Source: Caryophanon sp036309765
Lineage (GTDB): Bacteria > Bacillota > Bacilli > Bacillales_A > Planococcaceae
Assembly (NCBI GenBank): GCA_036309765.1
Contig: JAXJTE010000085.1
Span: 1 to 34,155 of the forward strand
Reading direction: 5' to 3'
Length of the DNA: 34,155 nucleotides
Positions 1 to 7,564 of this stretch are shown piece by piece. Below the pieces are notes generated by a model. It saw nothing but the letters and a program-made list of their open reading frames with translations. It searched no databases and was not told the origin of the DNA. Each line of letters begins with the position of its first letter. Within the stretch, counting starts at the first letter, position 1. The translations under genes and the position numbers were made by a program.

Positions 1-171
1 CACTCGTCACAGGTTATAGTAAAAAAATGGATGTTTACTACCTCTGTTCAAGTGTCTTCGTTTTTCTTCTTCAACTTAAAATAAAGAAAACAGAATATTT
101 TGTGAATATTTACGCGACGCTAGTGATAGACGGTGAATGTTATTTTAGTATTTTGTTAATTGGCCCTCCAC

Positions 172-249
172 ATCGAGGCAGGCTTTCCGCGGGCGTGGCT
201 TGAGCCTGTAGTCTCGCGCTCACGCTTTTCCCGCAGGAGTCCGCCTTTT
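172..249 (-). repeat. GC-rich dispersed intergenic repeat, copy 1
   Basis: A GC-rich island stands out in otherwise AT-rich non-coding DNA. Read on the minus strand it contains GGCGGACTCCTGCGGGAA, a middle with GAGACTACAGGCTCAAGCC, and an end with GGAAAGCCTGCCTCGA. The same order of motifs recurs at 13776-13880 and, more diverged, at 20093-20176. From memory, repeats of this kind are scattered through many Bacillales genomes; their function is unknown. I see no gene in 1-388: bases 1-171 hold nothing I can name, and 250-388 is the upstream region of the SLH gene. Confidence 0.7.
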
Positions 250-388
250 GTTTCGAGTCTCATTTGCATTATCAATTTCAAGCACCTTCTCTCTATATAG
301 TATAAATAGCGCATTTCCTCGAAAACACGCCATTTCGCTATAAATGTTCTGAATATTTAGTTAAAATGGTAGAAAAGGAGCGATTTGT

Positions 389-1510
389 ATGAAAAAAATA
401 GTGATAGCTGCATTGGCTTTTGCATTGACCGTTTCACTTACAATGCCAGCGAGCGCAGCAAAATTTAAAGATGTAGGGGAGCAGCATTCGTTACAAATTG
501 AAATTGAATATTTAGCGAGCGAGGGCATTATTAACGGCTATAGCGATGGTACGTTTAAGCCGAACGCACCGATTGCGAAAAAGCATATTGCCGCGATGCT
601 CGTCAAGGCGCTTGAGTTACCGACGACGAACGTGCAAAATCCAGGCTATGCGGACGTGCCGACGACGCACCCGTACTATAAGGAAATTGCGGCGGCGTAC
701 ACAGCGGGCATTTTCGGCAAGGCGACGAACTTCAAGCCTGAATCAAGCATTTCACGCGCATTCATGGCAAAAATTTTATCGACGAGCTTTAACTTAAAGT
801 CGATTGCGAAAAACGCCGTGACATACCGAGACGTTGCGAAAAATGACGAGTTTCACACGCCGATTCAGCTCGTGACGATGAACAACGTTGCGCAAGGCTA
901 CCGAAATGTAGAAGGGCAGCTCCCAGATTTTAAGCCAAATGCGCTATTAACACGCGCACACTTTTCGGCATTTTTAGCACGTGCGATGTCACTAAAAGGC
1001 GGCAACTATAAGCCTGATACAAACTACTCGTATTATTACAAAACGGTCGATGATGAAAATTATATGATGACGTATGATTACAGCGACGTTGATGAAAATG
1101 GTGTGATAGATTATTGGGATTTTTATAATGCGGATACAAATGAGCTTGCATCAAAGGATGTTTACATGTTAGGGGCAGGGTATTGGGTGCAAGGTGTACA
1201 AAGTTCAGACTTTGCGACATTTTCCCCTTATCCATTTACAGTTGGCATGAAGTACAATTCATTAAATGATGAATATGGCATTGCGCAGCGCCTACGTGTG
1301 TTAAATACGAATGAAGATGTACGTGTAGGTGGAGTGAATTATAGCGAAGTGGTTGTCATCGAGGAGGCATGGCCAGTGCATAACGACCGCGGGCAATTTG
1401 TGAAAATCGATACGTCGACATTGTATGTTGCGAAAGATTACGGCATTGTCGGTGTAAAAGATGCGCGTGGTTACTGGACGATGTGGCTATCAAGACGCGT
1501 CGCACGATAA
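389..1510 (+). CDS. SLH-domain surface protein with an EF-hand-like loop
   Basis: A secreted 373-aa protein expected to bind the cell wall non-covalently. Residues 1-24 form a signal peptide (Lys-Lys, hydrophobic core, ASA before the cut). Three SLH repeats follow at about 25-77, 87-137 and 146-201, with landmarks such as GIINGYSDGTFKPNA and YADVPTTHPYY. SLH domains are known to bind pyruvylated secondary cell wall polymer. The remaining 170 residues match no family I recognise, but contain DVDENGVIDYWD at 233-244, which fits an EF-hand/dockerin calcium loop (D, D, N, G, I, D, D at the expected places). The start follows AAAAGGAG with good spacing. The SLH block resembles that of the 1374-aa protein at 8581, so the two are probably paralogous surface proteins. 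The C-terminal function is unknown. Confidence 0.93.
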   Translation: MKKIVIAALAFALTVSLTMPASAAKFKDVGEQHSLQIEIEYLASEGIINGYSDGTFKPNAPIAKKHIAAMLVKALELPTTNVQNPGYADVPTTHPYYKEIAAAYTAGIFGKATNFKPESSISRAFMAKILSTSFNLKSIAKNAVTYRDVAKNDEFHTPIQLVTMNNVAQGYRNVEGQLPDFKPNALLTRAHFSAFLARAMSLKGGNYKPDTNYSYYYKTVDDENYMMTYDYSDVDENGVIDYWDFYNADTNELASKDVYMLGAGYWVQGVQSSDFATFSPYPFTVGMKYNSLNDEYGIAQRLRVLNTNEDVRVGGVNYSEVVVIEEAWPVHNDRGQFVKIDTSTLYVAKDYGIVGVKDARGYWTMWLSRRVAR

Positions 1511-1521
1511 ACGAAAAAAGT

Positions 1522-1568
1522 GGCTGTCCCAAAAGTCAAAATAGACGTTTGGGCAGCCTTTTCATTTT
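1522..1568 (+). terminator. Hairpin terminator after the SLH gene
   Basis: GGCTGTCCCAAA pairs with TTTGGGCAGCC around a short loop and is followed by TTTTCATTTT. It lies 11 bases after the SLH stop codon. It is also the left end of the inverted-repeat element at 1522-1667. Confidence 0.75.
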
Positions 1569-1667
1569 GTACAAATCTTAGCGTACCGATTTAAGTCGTT
1601 ATAAAAACGCAAAATATTATTCCAACAAACAGAGAGGAGCTGCCCGAAAACTACTTATCGGACAGCC
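1522..1667. mobile_element. Candidate 146-bp MITE-like element with inverted ends
   Basis: The two ends form an inverted repeat: the left end GGCTGTCCCAAAAGT (1522-1536) and the reverse complement of the right end, GGCTGTCCGATAAGT (1653-1667), agree at 13 of 15 positions. Each end can also fold into its own hairpin. There is no transposase inside, and I see no clear target duplication. The end sequence recalls the termini of IS1182-type insertion sequences, some of which are known to target stem-loop terminators; that link is from memory and unconfirmed. Alternatively this is two unrelated terminators of similar sequence. Confidence 0.45.
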
Positions 1668-1674
1668 CCTTTTT
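1638..1674. terminator. Hairpin at the 3' end of the CofE-like gene
   Basis: AGCTGCCCGA and TCGGACAGC pair with one mismatch. The T run lies on the plus-strand side, so it terminates best in the plus direction, but it sits immediately after the minus-strand stop at 1677 and may serve both genes. Confidence 0.55.
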
Positions 1675-1676
1675 TA

Positions 1677-2867
1677 TTAATGCGTATAGTTATCGAAGTA
1701 CCCTTGGATGTAGATCATCGGCGTACCTTTGTCACCAGAACCAGACGTTAAGTCAGATAATGAACCGATTAAGTCTGTTAATTGGCGAGGTGTTGTACCT
1801 TGTGCTTCCATCGCACCAACTAAGTCTTCGTTTTTGTTTTTAATATGGTCTTGAATAGCTGATTTTAAATCTTCACCGCGTAAGTGAGAGAAGTTGTTGT
1901 CTGCTAAATATTTTAATTTTACTTCATTTGGTGTACCACCTAAGCCAGCTGTGAATGCTGGAGATACAACTGGGTCAGCAAGCTCCCAAATTTTGCCCAC
2001 TGGATCTTTAAACGCGCCGTCACCGTAAATCATCACTTCGATGTCTTTACCAGTAGCTGCTTTTAATTTTTCAGCGATGCCGTCAACGATTGGTTGGCAA
2101 GTGTGAGGGAATAGTTTTACTGATTCTTCTGTTGCTTTGTTAGAACCAAGTAAACCGTATTGCTCGTTGAAGCCAGAACCGTTAATTGACTCAGATAAAA
2201 TGTTGTCTAATGAATACACTGTCGTTGCACCAGCAGCTTTTACTAAACGCTGTGTACGGAAGCGAGAGTGGATGTCGCAAGCTAGTACTGATTTTGTGTA
2301 GTCTACGATTGTTTTTGCGTTGTTTGAGAAAATCACTTCAACTTCAGCGTTTTCAGCAGTAATTAATTCTTTGTAGTACTCGATGTAGTCAACGCCTGTG
2401 AACGTATGTTTTTTGTAGCCGAAATGCTCACGGAATTCAGCTTCTGTTAACGTATCTGTCCAAGGGTTTACGCCTTTAACATCTAACTCATCGATATCTA
2501 CTAAGTGGTTCCCAACTTCATCAGAAGGGTAGCTTAACATTAAAATGACTTTTTTCGCGCCACGTGCAATACCGCGTAATACGTTTGCGAAGCGGTTACG
2601 AGACAGGATTGGGAAAATAACACCGATTGGCTCATCACCGAATTTCGCCGCAACGTCTTGTGCGATATGATCGATTGATGCGTAGTTACCTTGTGCGCGT
2701 GCAACAACTGATTCTGTAATTGTAATAATATCTTTATCTTGAATATCATAACCTTCTACTTGTGCTGCGTTAATAACTGTTTCAACAACGATTTGCTCGA
2801 TGTCGTCACCTTCGTTAATGATTGGACCGCGAAGACCGCGAACTACTGTACCTACTACACGTGTCAA
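1677..2867 (-). CDS. CofE-like (F420-0:gamma-glutamyl ligase family) protein
   Basis: A 396-aa member of the family annotated in Firmicutes as coenzyme F420-0:L-glutamate ligase. The N-terminal region RGLRGPIINEGDDI followed by DIITITESVVARAQGNY resembles the CofE nucleotide/metal-binding fold; a long C-terminal part contains GGTPNEVKLKYLADNN. True CofE adds glutamates to F420, a cofactor these bacteria are generally not thought to make, so the substrate is unknown. I start it at TTG 2867, because GGAGAG lies 7 bases upstream and the protein then begins MTRVVGT; the ATG at 2921 has no ribosome binding site. It is divergent from a LysR regulator that probably controls it. I am confident of the family, not of the reaction. 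Confidence 0.85.
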   Translation of the reverse strand: MTRVVGTVVRGLRGPIINEGDDIEQIVVETVINAAQVEGYDIQDKDIITITESVVARAQGNYASIDHIAQDVAAKFGDEPIGVIFPILSRNRFANVLRGIARGAKKVILMLSYPSDEVGNHLVDIDELDVKGVNPWTDTLTEAEFREHFGYKKHTFTGVDYIEYYKELITAENAEVEVIFSNNAKTIVDYTKSVLACDIHSRFRTQRLVKAAGATTVYSLDNILSESINGSGFNEQYGLLGSNKATEESVKLFPHTCQPIVDGIAEKLKAATGKDIEVMIYGDGAFKDPVGKIWELADPVVSPAFTAGLGGTPNEVKLKYLADNNFSHLRGEDLKSAIQDHIKNKNEDLVGAMEAQGTTPRQLTDLIGSLSDLTSGSGDKGTPMIYIQGYFDNYTH

Positions 2868-2934
2868 AATGATTCTCTCCTCTGTATGTAAAATCGACAT
2901 ATTCATGTTAATTTCGTTCATTTACTCAATATGC

Positions 2935-2963
2935 TTTTAACTATACTAAAAAATATGTTATAA
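2935..2963. promoter_or_regulatory. Candidate LysR-type operator in the divergent promoter
   Basis: TTTTAAC (2935-2941) and GTTATAA (2957-2963) form an inverted repeat around a 15-base AT-rich centre, in the gap between the CofE-like gene and the LysR gene. LysR regulators typically bind such AT-rich dyads in divergent promoters. The assignment is inferred from position and symmetry only. Confidence 0.4.
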
Positions 2964-3005
2964 GTGAAATTAATAAAATTGATAATAGGTATAAGGTGGG
3001 CTTAT

Positions 3006-3896
3006 ATGGTTAGCAAATTAGATTTGTATCGCATTTTTCATACGGTGAGTAGGCACGAAAGCTTTTCGAAGGCGGCTAAGGAGCTGTATATGACGCAACC
3101 AGCAGTGAGCCAATCGATCGCAAGCTTAGAAAAAGATTTAAAAACGTATTTATTTACGCGCACGTCAAAAGGGGTGCAACTGACAAATGAGGGGCAGTTG
3201 TTACATGAATACGTCACGTCTGCACTCAGCTTGCTCGAAACAGCCGAGCTGAAAATGGATGAGTTTCAAAATTTAATGACGGGAGAGCTGCGCATCGGGG
3301 TAGGTGATACGATTGCGCGTTACTACTTGTTAACGTATTTAGAAAAGTTTCATATGCGCTACCCAGGCATTAAGCTGACGATTAAAAATGGCACGACGCA
3401 TGAAATTGTGACAGCGCTAAAGGCAGGCGAGGTGGACGTTGGTATTTGTAACTTACCAATTGAGGACGCACAGCTACATGTGTTACCGTGCGGAGAAATT
3501 CAAGATATATTCGTTTGTGGCGATAAATATAAAAACTTAACGACGCAACCAATTGCACTGAGAACGTTGCTGCGCATGCCACTTATCTTTTTGGAAAAGG
3601 GCTCGAACTCGCGTCAATACGTCGAGGAATATTTGCATCAGCAAGGATACGAGCTGGCACCTGAATTTGATTTAGGCTCGCACGATTTATTGCTAGAGTT
3701 TGCACGTATTAATTTAGGCATTGCGTGCGTGACGAAGGAATTTGCGAAAGACTATTTATCGCGTGGCATCTTGCATGAAATTCCGCTAAATGAGCCAATC
3801 CCACCGCGAAGCTTAGGTATTTGCACGTTTAAAAATATTCCGATGTCACGCGCTACGAAGAAGTTTATTAAAATTATTGATGCGCGTTTTGCTTAA
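3006..3896 (+). CDS. LysR family transcriptional regulator
   Basis: A 296-aa LysR regulator, the normal length for the family. The N-terminal winged helix-turn-helix is clear at residues 5-65 (FHTVSRHESFSKAAKELYMT, then QPAVSQSIASLEKDL). The effector-binding domain follows, with GELRIGVGDTIARYYL opening its first lobe. I choose ATG 3006, preceded by AAGGTGGG at 5 bases; an upstream in-frame ATG at 2964 would add a 14-residue tail and has no binding site. It is divergently transcribed from the CofE-like gene, the usual layout for a LysR regulator and its target. The effector cannot be read from sequence. Confidence 0.93.
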   Translation: MVSKLDLYRIFHTVSRHESFSKAAKELYMTQPAVSQSIASLEKDLKTYLFTRTSKGVQLTNEGQLLHEYVTSALSLLETAELKMDEFQNLMTGELRIGVGDTIARYYLLTYLEKFHMRYPGIKLTIKNGTTHEIVTALKAGEVDVGICNLPIEDAQLHVLPCGEIQDIFVCGDKYKNLTTQPIALRTLLRMPLIFLEKGSNSRQYVEEYLHQQGYELAPEFDLGSHDLLLEFARINLGIACVTKEFAKDYLSRGILHEIPLNEPIPPRSLGICTFKNIPMSRATKKFIKIIDARFA

Positions 3897-3918
3897 ATGT
3901 ATGTGCATCATTTATAAT
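3889..3918 (+). promoter_or_regulatory. Sigma-A promoter of the unknown gene at 4023
   Basis: TTGCTT at 3889-3894 and a perfect TATAAT at 3913-3918 are 18 bases apart. The -35 overlaps the end of the LysR gene, so the next gene has its own promoter. Confidence 0.6.
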
Positions 3919-4022
3919 GGTAAGGTGAATGGTTGGTTTTATCCAATCGAGTGGGTAGAAGGACGTATATTGTCTGTTAATACATGGCATAATGAAAGAA
4001 AGTATAGATGAGGTGTGAAGCG

Positions 4023-4835
4023 GTGAAAATGAATGAAATATCGTTAAATATGATTGCAAATCTAAAAGTTGCGAAGCCCATTTATGCGGAATCATTTCTT
4101 TATGCGACACCGGTTATCTCAAGAGAGCAATTACATGTATATAAAGAGGATTTTATGCGGCATGTGCGCGTGGATCGTTTGCGAAAAGTGTACGTCGCGT
4201 CACATGCGATAGAACGATGGAATGAACGAGTTGGTCCATATGCGACGAGCGAGCAGTTATATTATATATTTAAAACGATTGTGGAAACGCAGCACCGACG
4301 CTTAAAAAGTTGGGGCGAAGGTGTATGGTGTTTAGATCGTGACATTGTGTTTAGAGCGAAATTGCTAGAAGATGAACTGCGCATCATTACGTTCTACGGG
4401 CGCATTTCACATCATCCGCTGCTAAAAAATGTGCATGATATTCTCGACTATAAGCAAAAGTTTAAAGACGGCTTGCATTTGAAGCTGACAGACGAACAGC
4501 TGGAACGAGCATACATGCCGATTTTACCGAAAATGCGCACGTTTGTAAGAGGGAAAACGTCGAGCTATTTGCTGGAGCATTTCGATGTGGTCGGTGAAGA
4601 TAAGCCTGTTATTTTGTGCTGCACATCAAACGAGGTAACTCGCAAACAAGAAAGCTATTTAATCGATTTAAATAAGCCGACTGAGCGCGTGCTGCATCGT
4701 AAAGTGCTGAACTTGTTATATAAATGGGGCTATCATGATTTTTTACATACATATTATGAAACGTTTGACGAGGCGAAAATTGAAAAAATCGCACGACGCA
4801 TGCAAAATAAAGTGGATAAACGTGAAGGTAAGTAG
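4023..4835 (+). CDS. Hypothetical protein with an HA-x-ER-x3-R motif
   Basis: A 270-aa soluble protein that I do not recognise. It has no signal peptide or membrane span. Around residues 60-70 it has SHAIERWNERVG, followed by a helical stretch and then strands containing RIITFYGR. That order (S/H-A-x-x-R, helix, strands) weakly recalls DUF4258/RelE-like small RNase folds, but the match is only by eye. The C-terminal half is rich in charged residues. I start at GTG 4023 because GAGGTG lies 7 bases upstream; ATG 4008 would place that site inside the gene. It has its own promoter and ends at a strong terminator, so it is probably monocistronic. Confidence 0.75.
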   Translation: MKMNEISLNMIANLKVAKPIYAESFLYATPVISREQLHVYKEDFMRHVRVDRLRKVYVASHAIERWNERVGPYATSEQLYYIFKTIVETQHRRLKSWGEGVWCLDRDIVFRAKLLEDELRIITFYGRISHHPLLKNVHDILDYKQKFKDGLHLKLTDEQLERAYMPILPKMRTFVRGKTSSYLLEHFDVVGEDKPVILCCTSNEVTRKQESYLIDLNKPTERVLHRKVLNLLYKWGYHDFLHTYYETFDEAKIEKIARRMQNKVDKREGK

Positions 4836-4848
4836 CTCATAAATACGC

Positions 4849-4885
4849 AAAAAGGGGTGTGCTAAACTGTAGCACACCCCTTTTT
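4849..4885. terminator. Strong bidirectional terminator
   Basis: AAAAAGGGGTGTGCTA pairs perfectly with TAGCACACCCCTTTTT around a 5-base loop. It lies between convergent genes, with a T run on each strand, and serves both. Confidence 0.95.
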
Positions 4886-4888
4886 GTA

Positions 4889-6073
4889 TTAACGTAGTAC
4901 AAGCTGTTCTTGTAGCTCGTCGATTTGCTCGTCGCTATAGCCAAGCTTGCGTAAAATGTCGTGATTGTGTTCGCCAAGCTTTGCGCCGATATGCTTGTAT
5001 TGTGGCTGTGCGTCGCTAAATTTAAACGCCGAGCCGATTTGAATTTGCGTGCCACCGTCTACTGTTGGCACTTCTACAAGCATGTTGCGCGATTTGAGCT
5101 GCGGATGCTCGCACGCCTCTTTAAACGTCAGCACAGGTTCCACACAGCCATCAAAGCTGTAATCAAATACGTGTAGCCACTCATCGTACGTTTTTGAGCC
5201 GAACGCATCTGTTACAGCAATTTTAAAGCGTTGCTGTGTGTACGATGAGTCGTTAAACGTATTGTCGATAATTTCTGGAATGTCGAGCGCCTCACATAGC
5301 TTTTTGCGGAATTGTGGCTCTAAGCTGCCAACCGCAAAGTAGCGTCCGTCTTTTGTTTTGTAGTAATCGTAGTACGTGCCGCCGTTTAAAATTTCCTTCT
5401 CTGGCTGCGGCTCGTGCCCGCTACCTAAATACGCTGTGCCGTACAGTGCATTTAACGTGAATGCTGCGTCGGTCATACTTACGTCGATTGCTTGCCCAAG
5501 ACCTGTTTCAGTGCGCTTTAGTGCGGCTGCTAAAATGCCAATTGCTGCATGCATCGTTCCCCCGGCGATGTCTGCAATTTGAATGCCTTGTGCAACAGGC
5601 TTTTTACCGTCGTGACGCGAATGGTCGAGTACACCAGCTGTCGCTAAGTAGTTGTTGTCATGCCCAGCTTTAAGCGCGTACGGTCCTGTTTGCCCATAAC
5701 CTGTGATTGAGCAATAAATAAGGCGCGGGTTGATCGCTTGAAGCGTTTCGTAGTCGAGTCCGAGACGCTTCATTACACCTGGTCGAAAACCTTCAACGAT
5801 AATGTCATATTCTTCAATCAAATGTTTAATTACGTCGATTGCTTGTGGTGATTTTAAGTTCAGCGTGAGCGATTGTTTCGAGCGATTTAAGTGTTGATGA
5901 ATGAATGATTCCTTATCCTCCGTGTACGGTGGCATAATGCGTGTTAAGTCGATGCGTCTTGCCGATTCAATGCGAATAACGTCTGCACCTAAGTCCGCAA
6001 AAATCATCGTCGCCATTGGTCCTGGCAGCGCACCCGAAAAGTCGAGAATTTTTAAGCCGTTTAATAATGTCAT
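4889..6073 (-). CDS. Family III CoA-transferase fold, AMACR-like racemase
   Basis: A 394-aa CaiB/BaiF superfamily protein (LKILDFSGALPGPMATMIFA at the N-terminus, GADVIRIE next). Three positions point to the alpha-methylacyl-CoA racemase branch: His138 in AGHDNNYLA, Asp168 in QIADIAGG and Glu252 in GSLEPQF, equivalent to the catalytic His, Asp and Glu of characterised racemases. That branch interconverts 2R- and 2S-methylacyl-CoA thioesters. The gene stands alone, with no beta-oxidation partners nearby, so the substrate is open; a CoA-transferase activity is the alternative. The start ATG follows a G-rich AAAGGGGGGG site. Upstream lie a TATAAT overlapping an inverted repeat and further matching half-sites, suggesting repression. 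Confidence 0.88.
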   Translation of the reverse strand: MTLLNGLKILDFSGALPGPMATMIFADLGADVIRIESARRIDLTRIMPPYTEDKESFIHQHLNRSKQSLTLNLKSPQAIDVIKHLIEEYDIIVEGFRPGVMKRLGLDYETLQAINPRLIYCSITGYGQTGPYALKAGHDNNYLATAGVLDHSRHDGKKPVAQGIQIADIAGGTMHAAIGILAAALKRTETGLGQAIDVSMTDAAFTLNALYGTAYLGSGHEPQPEKEILNGGTYYDYYKTKDGRYFAVGSLEPQFRKKLCEALDIPEIIDNTFNDSSYTQQRFKIAVTDAFGSKTYDEWLHVFDYSFDGCVEPVLTFKEACEHPQLKSRNMLVEVPTVDGGTQIQIGSAFKFSDAQPQYKHIGAKLGEHNHDILRKLGYSDEQIDELQEQLVLR

Positions 6074-6112
6074 GAAAAGCCCCCCCTTTGTATGTGAAAA
6101 TCCGCTCTGATT

Positions 6113-6169
6113 TAATACAGAAGATATATTTTATATCTGTATTATAACAGTTAAAAGTTTAGAATACAG
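6113..6169 (-). promoter_or_regulatory. Promoter and multi-half-site operator of the AMACR-like gene
   Basis: TAATACAGA (6113-6121) and TCTGTATTA (6136-6144) are perfect 9-base inverted arms. A third half-site, AATACAG, lies at 6163-6169. The -10 of the minus-strand gene, TATAAT (6146-6141), overlaps the second arm, so a bound protein would block transcription. A TetR-like repressor is one possibility. No regulator gene is adjacent, so it must be encoded elsewhere. Confidence 0.55.
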
Positions 6170-6256
6170 CTTTATTATACGAAAAAAACGAAATAAATAG
6201 AATATTTGTGTGATGAAAGCGTATTTAAAATTTTGCGGAATGTTCTAACAACTCTA

Positions 6257-6295
6257 TGTTACAATAGACGTAAGGTGAATCACATAAAAATGTGA
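6257..6295 (+). promoter_or_regulatory. Extended -10 promoter with a downstream dyad
   Basis: TG at 6257-6258, one base, then TACAAT (6260-6265) form an extended -10; no good -35 is visible. TCACAT-AAAA-ATGTGA at 6280-6295 is a perfect 6-base dyad in the expected early transcript of the SEC-C gene. It could be an operator or a small hairpin. Confidence 0.45.
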
Positions 6296-6324
6296 GCCTA
6301 ATAAATCGTTAGGGGATGAAGTGG

Positions 6325-7515
6325 ATGGCACGAAAAGAATGGATGAAGCAACTACGAGCATTAGTGTCACAGGATGACAAAATTGTGTATGAATTTGCAT
6401 TACAAGCTGTGCAAACCCAGCCGCAAGTATCACCAAAGCTGCTGAATCGTGCATTAGAAACAGCTATTTCGTTCCCGCATTTAACACGCTCATTTTTAGT
6501 GTACGGAAACGCAAATGCTGTAAATAAAGATACGATTCCACTACTTTTAGAGTTGGAGTCATTACTCAATTTCCGTCAACAAATGCTGCTGACACGTTTT
6601 TATGCACATTTAAGTCCGAAGCTTATTTGCGAGCATGAAGAATTAATGAAAGAACGTTTAGACGACGACTTCATTCAATTCAATAAAACGATTGTCACGA
6701 GCAGCGATGAGGAGCTTGAACAAATTTATTACGATTTAATTCAAGCACTAAACAATGATACGAAGTTCAATGCGACGTATATAACGTCTACGAAGCGCGT
6801 GCAAGACCGCTTATTAAAGTTAGATTTATATACGGAAAATGACGTAAAGGACACCTTAAAAGCTTGTAAAACAATCGAGGACTACGAAAACTACGAGGTT
6901 ATTTTTGCGATTCGAGCAGCTGCATTGCTAGAAGAGGAAGACTACGTAGAGAGCCTAGCACCTTTATTAGCAAGCGACATGGACACACTCGTTGAAGAAG
7001 TCGTGAACTATTACATTGCAATGGGCTCGAAAAAAGCGGTGAAGGAAGTAAAATCGTATTTATTCGAGGAAGCAACATTTGCATTTGCGCTTAAAGTGCT
7101 ACAAGGCATCGCAACAGATAAGGCGATTGAGGCGATTGTCGAAGCATATGACGAGCTTTCAAAAGACGAGCAGGCAATGGCACTAGAGGCATTGACGTTT
7201 ATGCTTGCCGAAGAAGCTGTGCCATTATTAAATCAACATGAACAATCAGGGCATGACCCGGTGTTTTTAGATATGACGTGCTATTACTACAATGCGTACC
7301 ATTATTACGATGTGAAGCATCCGAAGCTAGAAGAGTGGCGCGACCAGTTTGAGGAGCAAGAGGATGCAGCGGCAATCGAGCGTGAAAATGCACGACAAGA
7401 GCTTATTTTACGATTGAAGCCAGGGCGCAATGAAAAATGCATTTGCGGCAGCGGCAAAAAGTTCAAGAAGTGCTGCGGTGCGCCGTACGATGAAAAGCTG
7501 TACGTATTTAGTTAA
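6325..7515 (+). CDS. SEC-C motif protein with a long helical N-terminus
   Basis: A 396-aa cytoplasmic protein. The first 360 residues are leucine- and acid-rich helices that read like degenerate HEAT-type repeats. The last 30 carry a SEC-C zinc motif, GRNEKCICGSGKKFKKCCG, with cysteines at about 372, 374, 383 and 384, as at the C-terminus of SecA. SEC-C modules bind zinc and usually mediate contact with proteins such as SecB or ribosomal partners; the role here is unknown. I start at ATG 6325, nine bases after AGGGG; ATG 6316 abuts that site directly and is less likely. It is convergent with the next gene across a shared terminator. Confidence 0.88.
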   Translation: MARKEWMKQLRALVSQDDKIVYEFALQAVQTQPQVSPKLLNRALETAISFPHLTRSFLVYGNANAVNKDTIPLLLELESLLNFRQQMLLTRFYAHLSPKLICEHEELMKERLDDDFIQFNKTIVTSSDEELEQIYYDLIQALNNDTKFNATYITSTKRVQDRLLKLDLYTENDVKDTLKACKTIEDYENYEVIFAIRAAALLEEEDYVESLAPLLASDMDTLVEEVVNYYIAMGSKKAVKEVKSYLFEEATFAFALKVLQGIATDKAIEAIVEAYDELSKDEQAMALEALTFMLAEEAVPLLNQHEQSGHDPVFLDMTCYYYNAYHYYDVKHPKLEEWRDQFEEQEDAAAIERENARQELILRLKPGRNEKCICGSGKKFKKCCGAPYDEKLYVFS

Positions 7516-7524
7516 ATGAAAAGA

Positions 7525-7564
7525 AAAAATCATTCGAGGCATATCGTCTCGAATGATTTTTTTT
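7525..7564. terminator. Bidirectional terminator
   Basis: AAAATCATTCGAG and CTCGAATGATTTT form a 13-base stem, with A and T runs on both sides. It closes the SEC-C gene and reaches into the stop codon of the convergent gene at 7563. Confidence 0.92.
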
